From assembly GCF_050947875.1 (NCBI RefSeq), contig NC_134571.1:225318024-225382023 (forward strand): a DNA stretch of 64,000 bases, read 5' to 3'. The notes under the pieces are model-generated. The model ran no database searches. It saw only the letters and a program-made list of their open reading frames with translations, and had not been told where the DNA came from. Shown here one piece after another: positions 11,150 to 21,614 of the stretch (position 1 is its first letter; the number at the start of each line of letters is the position of its first letter). Both the position numbers and the translations under genes were made by a program. The DNA is from Dermacentor variabilis (Eukaryota > Arthropoda > Arachnida > Ixodida > Ixodidae).

Positions 11150-14100
11150 CCACCGACCTCGACGTGCTTCTCGACGGCCACGCCGTCACCGCCTTAGTAG
11201 ACACAGGAGTGATTACTCCGTCATGAGCGGACCCATCGCCGCCCAGTTGAAGAAAGTTAAGATTGAATGGGAAGGCCCTGAAATTCGGACCGCTGGAGGA
11301 CACCTCATCACGCGGATTGGAAGGGGCACGGCAAGAATTACCGTTCATTACAGGACTTACCGTGCCACCTTCGTTATCCTCCAACAGTGTTCACGAGACG
11401 TCGTTCTCGGCATGGACTTCCTGAACCAACACGTCGCAATCATCGACCTGAAGTCGAAGTCGATAACGCTTTCCGAAGATCGAGCGATACCGCCAGAGAG
11501 CTCTCGTAGTCACCATGCCTTAAGCGTGCTCCAAAGTCAAGTCAGCATCCCGCCTCGCTCCAGCATTGCGATTTCCGTCGGCGCCAAAACACCTGCCGAC
11601 GTAGAAGGCGTCATCGAGGGTAACCAACGTCTACTGCTCGACCGTGAAATTTGCGCCGCAAGAAGGATCGCAGGACTGCACGGAGGGAAAAGTGAAGTGT
11701 TGCTGACAAACTTCAGCCAGTTGTTCAAGGACGTCAACAAACGCACGACCATCGCGTACATCGAGGAAATTCTGGAAACCAGTAGTGCGTTTGTTCTCTC
11801 CGATTCTGCCACATCTACCCCGACGACTATAGTTACCGAACCAAAATTCGACGTAAATCAAAGTCTCCCGATGAGCAAGCACCAACAGATCAGAAGTCTT
11901 ATCCGACAATACAAGACTGCTTTTCGACGTCATCGAGGATTCGACAAACACCAGTCGCCAAGCATCGCATAATAACCGAAGAGTGCGCTCGACCACTCCG
12001 CCAGAGCCCTCACTGAGTTTCGCCGCGAGAACGTGAAGCTATAAGAGAACAAGTCGACGAAATGCTGCGCGACGACACCATCCAGCCGTCGAAAAGCCCG
12101 TGGGCATCCCCTGTTGTCTTGATGAAGAAAAAGGACGAAACCTTCCGTTTCTGCGTCCATTATCGTCGACTGAACAAGATCACAAAGAAGGATGTGTACC
12201 CCCTACCACGGATAGACGACGCATTAGATCGGCTCTGCAACCTGATTTGAGTCGATTCGCGATCTCTCTCGTCAAGTCGACGAGAGAGATCGCGAAAAGA
12301 CCGCATTCATCACGCCAGGCGGCCTCTACGAGTTCAAGGTAGTGCCATTCGGACTGTGCTCGGCGCCTGCAACGTTCCAGCTTGTCGTGGACACGGTGTT
12401 AGCAGGATTGAAGTGGCAGACCTGTCTTGTTTACTTGGATGACGTCGTCGTCTTCGCCGGAAATTTCGACGATCACCTTACGCGGCTTGCGACAGTACTA
12501 GAGGCCATCATGTCATGAGGGCTCACTCTGAAGCCAGAAAAGTGCCGCTTCGCTTACGATGAGCTTCTTTTCCTAGGCCACGTCATCAGCAAGTCTGGAG
12601 TCCGCCCCGACCCGCAGAAGACAGCTGCCATCGCAAAGTTCCCGCAGCCCATCGACAATAAGGCAGTGCGTAGATTCCTTGGCATGTGTGCCTACTGCAG
12701 GCGCTTTGTGAAGGACTTTTCACGCATCGCTGAGCCGCTGACACAGCTAAGTGTGACGTCGAGTTCAAGTGGGAAACTCCGCTGGCCGACGCCTTTCAAG
12801 AACTCAAACGACGCATGCAGTCGCCGCCCGTACTTGCACACTTCGACGAGGACGCCGATACCGAAATCCACACTGACGCCAGTAGCCTAGGCTTCGGTGT
12901 CGCCCTGGTCTAGAGAAAAGATGGATATGAACACGTGATAGCTTACGCTAGCCGGTCGTTGTCAAAAGTGGAAGGCAATTATTCTACAACCGAAAAGGAA
13001 TGCCTCGCCATCGTTTGGGCTACAGCTAAATTTCGCCCTTACCTATATGGCAGGCCATTCAAAGTCGTCAGCGACCATCACATCTTGTCTTGGCTAGCGA
13101 ATTTACAGGATCCTTCAGGACGGCTGGCGCGGTGGAGCCTAAGACTGCAAGAATATGATATCACTGTAACCTATAAGTCCGGACGAAAACACTCTGATGC
13201 CGAGTGCCTATCACGCGCTCCCGCAAGATGACGAAGATGACGACGCCTTCCTTGGCATTTTAAGCGTGGAAGACTTCGCTGAACAGCAGCGAGCAGACCC
13301 GGAGTTGAAAAACCTCGTCGAGTATTTGGAAAGGCACACTGACGTTGTCCGTGGGGCGTTTAAGCGAGGATTGTCTTCGTTCTCGCTTCAAAACAACCTA
13401 CTCGCAAAGAAAAATTTCTCACCACTGCGCGCCAACTACCTTCTTGTTGTCCCGCCAGGACTGCGTCCAGAAGTATTGCACGTCGTACGTACATGACGAT
13501 CCGACCGCTGGATACCTCGGATTTTCCTGGACACTATCGAGGATACAGGAAATGTATTATTGGCCGCGCCTGAACGCCGACGTCGCCCGTTATGTCAGAA
13601 CTTGCCGAGACTGTCAGCGACGCAGGACACCACCGACAAGACCAGCAGGATTACTACAGCCAATCGAGCCTCCTTTCCCGACAATTCCAGCAGATCGAGA
13701 TGAACTTGTTGGGACCCTTTTCGGCATCAACAACCGGAAATAAGTGGATCGTTGTGGCGACGGACTACGTCACCCGCTTCGCTGAAACCAAACCATTGCC
13801 GAAAGGTAGCACAGTCGAAGTGGCGAAATTCTTTGTCGAAAACACCGTGCTACGACATGGCGCGCCAGAAGTCGTCATCACCGACAGAGAAACTGCTTTT
13901 ACAGCAGAGCTCACCCGGGCCATTCTGCAATACAGCCACACAAGCCACAGCAGGACAACTGCCTACCACCCGCAGAAGAATGGTCTCACGGAGCCCCTGA
14001 ACAAGACCCTCGCCGACATGGTATCAATGTACGTCGACGTCGAACACAAGACCTGGGATGCCGTTCCGCCGTACGTAACATTCGCTTACATCACGGCGGT

Positions 14101-14516
14101 GCAAGAAAGAACACAGATCACGTCGTTTAAGGTGGTTTATGGCAGGAACCCGACGACGACGCTCGACGCCATGCTGCCGCACGTCACTGACGAGGAGAAA
14201 CTTGACGTCGCTACCTATCTCCACCGCACCGAAGAAGCTCGACAGCTCGCCCGCCTACAGATCAAGAACCAGCCGCGTACCGACAGCCGACACTACAACT
14301 TCCGACGATACTTCGTTGAGTACCAGCCCGGCGACCGTGTTTGGGTATGGACCCCGATACGCCGACGTGGACTGAGTGAGAAATTATTGCGACGTTATTT
14401 CGGACCCTACAAAGTCATCCGAAGTATAGGCCCGCTGGACTATGAGGTCGTGCCAGACGGCATTTCGCATTCACAGCGGCGCCGCGCACGATCTGAAGTG
14501 GTCCACGTGGTGCGTC
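11150..14516 (+). pseudogene. pol of the gypsy element (PR-RT-RH-INT), broken
   Basis: Protease: the DTG active-site triplet is at 11200-11208, then a one-base loss near 11209 shifts the frame. RT: the palm starts near 12062 ([14 protein letters not shown]); the motif A region is destroyed by a palindromic segment at 12256-12296; YLDD is intact (12432-12443); TGA at 12516-12518. RNase H: HTDASSLGFGVAL near 12870, then TAG at 12911-12913. Integrase: zinc finger with CRDCQ near 13600, a frameshift near 13494, the first catalytic Asp read as Asn (13703-13705), the second Asp (13883-13885) and Glu (13991-13993) kept; GPY/F motif near 14395-14450. No functional polyprotein is possible. Confidence 0.9.
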
Positions 14517-14631
14517 TTAAACCATTTACTGACGCTGACGAACTTCCTTATATTGTTGTTTTCTTTGCTACGAGTGCTTTGCTTTCGTTTGTTTGCACCA
14601 TCGGGTCGATGCTATTTAAGAGGGGGGGTAT

Positions 14632-15051
14632 TGACACGTGTACTTGTCTTTATCGGGCGACACGTTTCACCGCCTAACAAATGTTATGGCACCGCGCAGG
14701 ACGCGCTTGCATGTGTCGGAAGTTTCTGGAACGTTATCGATGGTTCCATCCGCTGTCTGTTGTCGCCGAATTGTGTCACAAATCTGATTGCATGTATGCG
14801 CGACACGAATGGGGTAGAATTTTCTGGAAGGCATGCGGGTCCCAGAGATTACTTTGGAACATTCGACGACTGATCTATAAAAGCCGACGCGCTTGACCCG
14901 CTGATCAGATTTTTGACGACCGCCGATCGTGTTCGCCGCTACCATTGTTTTTGAGTGTAGCCTGTTTCTGAGGGCACAAGTTCGGCCAATAAAACGCTCG
15001 TTTCATTATTCACAGTTTTGCTGCCTTCTTAACCGTCACTACCACGTGACA
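14632..15051 (+). repeat. Right (3') LTR of the gypsy element
   Basis: It begins TGACACGTGTACTTG after a purine tract and ends CACGTGACA. It carries TATAAAAG (14876-14883) and AATAAA (14988-14993). It is the better-preserved of the two LTRs, keeping both TG and CA ends. The satellite array starts immediately after it. Confidence 0.9.
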
Positions 15052-16440
15052 ATATACGGACGGATACAACGGCACTTAAATCATATAGCAGCAACAGTGG
15101 GGCCGGCATCTCCCCTTTCTGACATTTATCGTTGCCGCCGCCTGAATCAATTGCTGGTGTTCCTGTTCGTGCTTGGTTCTTGCGTTGCCGGCGCTCAGCG
15201 TGGCCTAATTTCCACGTGCGCTCGCACTCATTGCGAGTGCATTCAGGCATCTGGGTCCCGTATTACCTGCTGCGTCTGTCCGGATACACTTGAATATAAA
15301 CAAGCACCATATAAGCATGGACAGAACTGCACGTAAGCCATATGGCAGCAACAATGGCGACGGCATTTCAAATTTCGAAGACATTTCTTCTTGCCACAAC
15401 GTTAGTGAGTTGCGTGTGTTCCAGCTCGTGCTTGATTCCTGCATGCCCGGCGCCCACTGTTGCCTAATTTTCACTTGCTCTTGCACTCATTGCGAGTGCA
15501 TTCAGGCGCCTGCGTCCTGTATTGCCTGCTGCGTCTGTCCGGACTACACTTGATTGCCAACGAGCACCATATTAGGACCGAAACAACGACACTTAAAACA
15601 TATGGCTGCAGGAGGAATTGAGGCGGCATCTCCGCTTTCTAAGACTTTTCTTCCAGCCACCACGTTCATGATTTGCCTGTGTTCCTGCTCCTGCTTGGTT
15701 CTTTCGTCGTCGCCGCCCACCGTAGCCTAAGTTCCACGTTCGCTTGCACTCATTGCAAGTGCATACAGGCTCTGTGTCCTGCATTGCCTGTTGGGTATGT
15801 TTGGACTACACTTGACTGCCAACGAGCGCCATATAAGGACGGACACAACGGCGTTTGAAACATATGGCAGCAGCAGCAGTGGCATCTTCGTTTTCTATGA
15901 ATTTTCTTCTGGCAATCACGTTAATGAGTTGCCTCTGTTCCTGCTCGTGCTTCGTTCTTGAGTCGTCGGCACCCACCGTGGCCTAATATCAACGAGAGGT
16001 TGCACTCATTGCGAGTGTATTCAGGTATCTGCCTCCTGCATTGCCTGCTGCATCTATCCAGACAACGCTTGACCATCAACGAGAACCATATACGGACGGA
16101 CACAACGGCACTTACAGCATATGGCAGCAATAGTGGCGCCGGCACCTCCGCTTTCTGAGACATTTATCCTCACCACTGCGTTAAACCATTGCCTGTGCTC
16201 CTGCTCCTGCTTGGTTCTTTCGTCGTCGGCGCCCACCGTGGCCTAAGGTCCACGTTCGCTTGCATTCAGGTCTCTCAGTCCTCCATTGCTTGCTGCGTCT
16301 GTCCGGACTACACTTGACTATCAATGACCAACATATCAGGGCGGATACAACGGCAGTTAAATCATATAGCAGCTACAGTGGCGCCGGCACCTCCGCTTTC
16401 TAAGACATTTATCCTTGCCACTACGTTAATTGATTTCGCT
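15052..16440 (+). repeat. Satellite array 1, period about 245-262 bp
   Basis: Five to six head-to-tail monomers. The anchor word (variants of CATATAAGGACGGACACAACGG) recurs near 15066, 15321, 15581, 15843, 16100 and 16345. Each monomer also carries a GCACTCATTGCGAGTGC hairpin word and a CTGCTGCGTCTGTCCGGACTA block. The same monomer, same orientation, forms the array at 55035-57076. Copies differ by many substitutions and small indels, so the array is not recently homogenised. The Cys-rich open frames inside are by-products of the repeat. Confidence 0.9.
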
Positions 16441-16690
16441 AGAATAGCAGCTTGGGCTTGTTGGTTTTCCAGCCTGCTGTTAACAGCGCAAAATGTAGAC
16501 AAGACACGAGACAGGAAGACACCACAAGCGCTGACTTTCAACAACGTTTATATTGAAAGAAACACGGCTTCTTATAACCGTTGCCCACACGTGTCGCAGT
16601 CACGTGATCGCACATCATGTGAAACATGCACTTTATTTTCACTCAACGTAGTGGTTGCACATGCAAAAGCTCAAGTTATTTTTTTTGTAA
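16441..16690 (-). mobile_element. PLE 3'-end fragment
   Basis: The stretch around 16490-16560 (AGCGCAAAATG, then GACAAGACACGAGACAGGAAG, then CACAAGCGCTGACTTTCAAC and a TTTATATTGAA) has the same order of words as the PLE termini at 5463-5540 and 57086-57150: a GCGC start, a GACAGGA/GACAACA word, GCGCTAAC/GCGCTGAC and then TCAAC. It marks the 3' end of a minus-strand PLE that entered the satellite. No GIY-YIG coding remains; an RTE LINE follows directly. Confidence 0.5.
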
Positions 16691-17283
16691 GTAACAAGGA
16701 CGGCAGAGGGTGCTGAGAATCCCTGGATCCGGACAGGCCGCCTTTGGAATATGAACCTGGCAACGTTTAACGCTACAACGTTATCTAGTGAGGCGAGTCT
16801 AGCAGTGCTATTGGAGGAATTAGAGGCCAGTAAGTGGGATATAATAGGGCTCAGTGAAGTTAGGAGGCCAAAAGAAGCATATACAGTGCTAAAAAGCGGG
16901 CACGTCCTGTGCTACCGGGGCTTAGCGCAGAGACGAGAACAAGGAGTCGGATTCCTGATTAATTAGAATATAGCTGGTAACATACAGGAATTTTATAGCA
17001 TTAACGAGAGGGTGGCAGGTCTTGTTGTGAAACTTAATAAGAGGTACAAAATGACGGTGGTACAGGTCTACGCCCCTACATCCAATCATGATGACCAGGA
17101 AGTCGAAAGCTTCTATGAAGACGTGGAATGGGCGATGGGTAGAGTGAAAACAAAATACACTATACTAATGGGCGACTTTAATGCCAAGGTAGGCAAGAAG
17201 TAGGCTGGAGACAAGGCAGTCGGGGAATATGGCATAGGCACTAGGAATAGCAGGGGGGAGTAATTAGTAGAGTTATTAGCCTA
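16691..17283 (+). pseudogene. RTE-clade LINE, 5' end with APE-type endonuclease, 3'-truncated
   Basis: From GGCAGAGGGTGCTGAGAATC the sequence enters a frame starting MNLATFNATTLSSEASL (16751). It encodes the N-terminal half of an apurinic-like endonuclease: IIGLSEVRRP (catalytic Glu region), VVQVYAPTSNHDD, and ILMGDFNAKVG (Asp/Asn motif near 17166-17200). Stops at 16965-16967 and 17202-17204 and one near 17262 break it. It stops abruptly near 17283, so the 3' part is lost, unlike the usual 5' truncation of LINEs. The reverse transcriptase is absent. Confidence 0.8.
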
Positions 17284-17399
17284 GAGACGTCAAATGGCAG
17301 CGCCCATTTTCTGTTCAGTCTCTCCCTTCACAGCCGGCCGCGACCGACTGCACATGACGTCACTCCATTACCCCATTCAAGCTTACCTGCCTAGGGTGA
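17284..17399. other. Short unassigned spacer
   Basis: GC-richer spacer between the RTE and PLE fragments. Nothing specific is seen. Confidence 0.3.
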
Positions 17400-17990
17400 C
17401 GAGCCCACCTTTGACAAACATACATCCTATCGAAACATAGGCCAGCCTTTCTGAGGCACTTTATTCCTGTTTACAACCTTTATACTACATGATCTATGCT
17501 GAGGAGTTTCCAAATTGCAGGCCAAGGTTAATCAGACAATAAAAGCAAGACATCATACAACCACCGCAGCTGGAACCTAACTGCTCAAGTCAGTGAGAGC
17601 TTCAATAAATGTATAAACTTTCCTTTTCATGCATGTTAACTAGGGCCTACTGGCACATTTGTCTCCCATTCTTTCAATCTAGAAAGCCCCTATCCATCAC
17701 GAGTGCGTTTATTTTTCGAAACAATCGTTGTGTTCTGGGACACACATTTGCCTGCAATTCTCTCAATATTGAAAGCACTTATCCAACACAATAAAGGCAC
17801 TTAAGTGCCTTTATTTGTAACACAATCATTGTTCTGGAACAGATTTATTTCCTCAATTAGCACAATCCTGATATATTGGACAACTTACTCTTTTGATTTG
17901 ACATTCTGTGCATGCTTCTTCAGGCTTTCATTTATATGCTGTCCGCTTTGGCCAACATATACATTTCTACATATTAAGGCAAGTAAACAG
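17400..17990 (-). pseudogene. Decayed PLE fragment with GIY-YIG core
   Basis: On minus, about 17970-17890 reads NVYVGQSGQHINESLKKHA, a good match to the GIY-YIG core of PLE endonucleases (compare KYYIAQTGRCVNDRLREHA encoded near 57460-57530). Downstream the frame collapses. A 90-bp tandem duplication (units about 17657-17742 and 17745-17840) lies within it, the second unit carrying a perfect 26-bp palindrome (17790-17815). The 3' side near 17415-17450 has the CGAAACATAGG-type stretch. Confidence 0.55.
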
Positions 17991-18693
17991 ATAACATGAA
18001 TTCAATAAGAAACAAAAACTGACACCTGCAATGAACTTGCCACTTCCTTTATTATCTCCCCAAGGACCACATCGAGCTGCTTTCTCTTTGGAAAAGATGT
18101 GGTGTAATTTAAGAGAAAGGAGCTTGAAGAAGTGGGGAGTCTGTTCTTTGTTATCCCAAAGAATATCCCAAAGAACATGAAAAATGTTGAAGTAATTATA
18201 TAAATAAAAGAATAAATAAATAAATAAATAAAATTTCACATAATCGCACAACTGGCGGCACAGCACCTTGCTGCGAAATTTGTCACACACCGTCTGCCCA
18301 CAAATGGCAGTTACCGTGAACTAGAGTCCACGCTGCAGCATATTAGCTCTACCCTGCACAACTGCAAAACTTTCCTGTTGGTGAAAAAAATATGATCAAG
18401 TGATATTTATGCTGCTGCAGCCATCTCACCGCCGTGCCGCACCGCCGCGAATGCATCACTTATGTCCCAAAGTATGGCTCATTCACCATTATAATTCACC
18501 ATTATAAGTTGGTGTAGCCACACTCATGAAAAAAAAGACGCATAAATTCGTCAGTTTCAAATAAACTTTAGAATAGTATTTCAATCCTACACATTTTCTT
18601 CACGAAACTGAATAAAAACCTTCCAATATAGTTTTCATTTTTATAAGGTAATTAGCGTTACTTTAATCCAGGGTACTCATCTGTGTTGGAATG
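17991..18693. other. Intergenic; AAAT microsatellite
   Basis: AT-rich, with an (AAAT)n tract near 18205-18235. No exon is recognised. Confidence 0.4.
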
Positions 18694-18912
18694 TTATTGA
18701 GGTGAACCCAGCAAATCTATTATCTTTATAGACAATAAAGCAAAGGGCCCATCCTCACCAATTTTGTCCAGCAGAGCACTTTTCAGCCTTTGATTTAAGG
18801 ATGCTGCCTCCCGAAGTTCATTTTTTAGTCTTTTATTTTCTTGCTCTTTCTTTTCCAGTCCCTTTCTCAGCAGAGCAATCAATTCTTCTTGAACCTGTGG
18901 TTCCTCGTTTTC
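18694..18912 (-). CDS. Terminal exon (candidate E4) of a minus-strand spliced gene
   Basis: A TTTCAG acceptor (CTGAAA on plus, 18913-18918) opens a 73-codon phase-0 frame ending at a stop at 18694. The peptide starts ENEEPQVQEELIALLRKGLE and continues with a Lys/Glu/Leu-rich heptad-like stretch (KKEQENKRLKNELREAASLN), a clear coiled coil. It joins in phase to the candidate exon at 19855-19956. A donor before the stop cannot be excluded, in which case more exons lie to the left. Confidence 0.55.
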   Translation of the reverse strand, partial: ENEEPQVQEELIALLRKGLEKKEQENKRLKNELREAASLNQRLKSALLDKIGEDGPFALLSIKIIDLLGSPQ

Positions 18913-19854
18913 CTGAAACACCAAGAAAATTAATTATCCCAGAAAGATTAACACAATATTCAAGAAAGTGCCCAGTTAGGTTTAGTAAACAAACTGTGGA
19001 AGCATTTTAAGTGGCCGCTTTTATAAATTATGTGAAGTAGTAATGTTGTGTTCAGTAGAATTGGCTAACATTCACTAGTTAAATTTTTATAAACTGATTT
19101 TACATAGTGTTCTAAACGAAAACTCTCCACTGAATCATGACATACATAAGACTTTTGGTATAATACCACAGAGGGCATGGAAGAAATTTAAAGTGAACCA
19201 CACTGAAAGTGCATTTCTGCCATTGATTTCAGCACAATGGGACTGACATCGAAGGTTCCTGCCTAGATTGCTTTACAATAGCTCGCTGAATTTTGGGTGT
19301 ATATCCCTTGCAGGTGCACATGAAGGCGATGCTAAAAACAATGGCAGACAAAAAATATAAAATATGCCACACACATTTTAAATATATTCTGATTGTACAT
19401 GTGCCAACTCTTTGAATAATGTGCGCATTTCATCCGTAAAAGGAGTTGCGAAGCAGATGTCTTAAAGCTTGCTCTCAGTGCGAGTATGTCAAGATGCACG
19501 TTTACTTATTACATTGTTTTCATCTTGTTTTGCATCAGACGTGTTTTCCAAGTATGCTGGACACGAAATAGGTGTTTTCATTTATTGAAACTTGTCTTTC
19601 CAAATGTTACCTAAGGTTTCTGAAAGTATATATAAATAAGAAAACCAGTAATTAGAAACGTAGCTGAATAATCATGAACATTATTCCTGAGGCAAAACAA
19701 ATGACACTTCTTGAAGCAAAACCAACCATTACTTACATCTGTATAAAAAATATTTTTTTAAACCATGCTACATGTCCCCTTAGACATATTGTGCTAACCG
19801 GATTGGTCCCTCTTGCTGATGAGTGCCAACAAAGTGATCCCAACAGCTACAAAC
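18913..19854. other. Putative intron of the minus-strand gene
   Basis: AT-rich; no repeat or exon recognised. Confidence 0.4.
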
Positions 19855-19956
19855 CTGTGATTCTGCTCCATTTCCTGATTGAGCAATTATGCTCTCATGT
19901 AAAACGCTGGCTGCCTCCAGCCTCTTCCTTTTTGACACCCTGCTTGTGGGCTGCTC
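19855..19956 (-). CDS. Internal exon (candidate E3) of the minus-strand gene
   Basis: 102 bp, 34 codons, phase 0 at both ends, between a TTGCAG acceptor (19957-19962 on plus) and a CACAG|GTTTGT donor (intron from 19854 leftward). It encodes EQPTSRVSKRKRLEAASVL followed by HESIIAQSGNG. The basic SKRKR patch could be a nuclear signal. Only this phase is open through the segment. Confidence 0.55.
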
Positions 19957-20167
19957 CTGCAACTTGATGGTGGAATATTTGGGTAATCTCAGGTAAGGCT
20001 CACCAGACAGTAATAAACACTTGCAATTTTTTACGCTTTGATGCCACTGAATCCCTGATTTTGAAATGCATCCAACCAGCTCTCATTAAAAGATTGAAGG
20101 ATCACAAACAATATGTAAAGGTGAAGTGCAGTGTTTGTGCACTGAGCTATGTCAAGGTTTGGTCATG

Positions 20168-20748
20168 CATGTCATCATCATCATCAGCCTATTCATGTCC
20201 ACTACAGGACGAAGGCCTCTCCCTGCGATCTCCAATTACCCCTGTCCTGCGCCAACCGATTCCAACCAGCACCCGCAGATTTCATAATTTCGTCGCAACA
20301 CCTAGTCTTCTGCTGTCCTCTACTGTGCTTCCCTTCTCTTGGTACCCATTCTGTTACCCTAATGGTCCAACGGTTATCTAGTCTGCGCATTACATGACCT
20401 GCCCAGGGACATTTTTTTCTCCTAATGTCTATTAGAATATCTTCTATACCCGTTTGCTCTCTGATCCATACTGCTCTCTTTCTGTCTCTTAAGGTTATGT
20501 CTAGCATTCTTCGTTTCATCGCTCTTTGCGCGGTCCTTAACTTGTTCTCAAGCTTCTTTGTCAGCCTCCGAGTCTCTGCGCCGTATGTCAGCACCGGCAA
20601 AATGCACTGATTGTATGCTTTCCTTTTCAATGATAACGGTAAGCTCCCATTCGTGAGCTCAAGATGTTTGCCGTATGCGATCCAACCCGTTTTTATTCTT
20701 TTGTGAATTTCCTTCTCAAACGTCTTTCTCAAGTTTACTGTGTTACGC
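20168..20748 (-). pseudogene. RTE-clade LINE, 5'-truncated 3' end
   Basis: A minus-strand frame carries the RTE C-terminal region: a Lys-rich stretch, ILPVLTYGAETRRLTKKL, then MKRRMLDITLRDRKRAVWIR, PWAGHVMRRLDNRWTIRVT and NRLAQDRGNWRSQGEAFVLQ. The 3' end carries a short TGA-repeat tail (20171-20187 on plus as TCATCATCATCATCA), as RTE elements do. It is inserted in an intron of the minus-strand gene, same orientation. The endonuclease and most of the reverse transcriptase are missing by 5' truncation. Confidence 0.85.
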
Positions 20749-21074
20749 GTCCCTAAACTTCGAGCAAGCTTAGATAAAAGCAACAGAATGCACAAATGCT
20801 GCACACCACCTTCACATAACCTATCATTTTTCGTGCACAAACCAACCAAATTTGTCAGTCACCCTGAGCTCTTTTCCTACCAAGATCATTACCAAGGTCA
20901 CCCAATGACATTACCTGAAATCACTCAACAAATAGACTTACAGTGACATTCAAGTTATTTGCTTATTTCATCACAAACAAGGATTCAATAGATGTTCAGT
21001 GCTACACCAAATTTTCTACCATATAGTGTACCACAATAAATTAATATATAGCTGTAGCACATTGTGAAACCCAC
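20749..21074. other. Intronic, nothing firm
   Basis: A TTTCAG acceptor-like site near 20920 opens a short frame, but its phase does not join the neighbouring exons without a stop, so no exon is called. Confidence 0.35.
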
Positions 21075-21168
21075 TTCTTCGATAACATCTCCTCTTCATC
21101 TGCCTCAATTAGCCTCGGGAATGGCTCCCGCAAGCTTCTTATCTTCAGTCGCAGGGAGTCCAGACCAC
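21075..21168 (-). CDS. Internal exon (candidate E2) of the minus-strand gene
   Basis: The acceptor TTTTACCTAG lies on the right side (plus 21169-21178). Entered with two bases completing a codon, the only frame that stays open reads GLDSLRLKIRSLREPFPRLI, then EADEEEM. Exon 1 ends with one base of a codon, so E1 and E2 join in phase. The donor is unclear: GTGGGT (exon end 21075) leaves two bases over and does not fit E3, while a GTTTCA six bases further would give phase 0. Either this donor is the weak one, or a small exon is missing. Confidence 0.45.
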
Positions 21169-21614
21169 CTAGGTAAAAAGCAATGCACTTTTACCAGTGG
21201 CATTTATCGGAATAGTTGGAACACATAAAAATGAAATCATAAAGTGCACGTCTAGACTATAAGGGTAACCTATATAATAACCATTGTATATCATTGTATG
21301 AAGACTTTAAGGTTCCATTGCCTGCGCTCATTTACAGTTGTTGTACGACGCCCGGTTCTCATCATACAACAGCTCCAAATAAGCACAGGCAATGAAACCT
21401 TAGTCACAAACAATCAGCTACACCCAGTGGATAAGGACAAGGAAGCAGATGTGCATCTATTAGATAGCTGCATAATCAGTGTGTGCAGCTTTAGTTGTTT
21501 AAATGTGTGCCTGTGTGATCATCACTGCGGATACAACTGCACATATGTATGCCCGAACCTTTGGTTAAACGAGACAAAAGGGGGTTAACCGAGCGGCCCG
21601 ATTTTTATCAGTCA
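21169..21614. other. Putative intron sequence
   Basis: AT-rich; no repeat recognised before the foldback element. Confidence 0.35.

Larger units (their letters stand above)
8798..15051 (+). mobile_element. Ty3/gypsy LTR retrotransposon, full-length but degenerate
   Basis: Two LTRs of about 410-420 bp bracket gag and pol in the standard gypsy order: Gag, zinc knuckle, protease, reverse transcriptase, RNase H, integrase with a GPY/F-type end. The LTRs differ at many positions, so the insertion is old. Every coding region carries breaks. A MITE sits in gag. A purine tract (about 14620-14629) lies next to the right LTR. A 4-bp ATAT on both sides (8794-8797, 15052-15055) could be the target duplication, but the flanks are otherwise unlike: GGGTGT repeat on the left, satellite on the right. 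Confidence 0.9.

Noticed and set aside
10719..11384. 221-aa minus-strand open frame in the gypsy element
   Set aside because: Antisense shadow of the GC-rich gag tail and protease region; no known domain.
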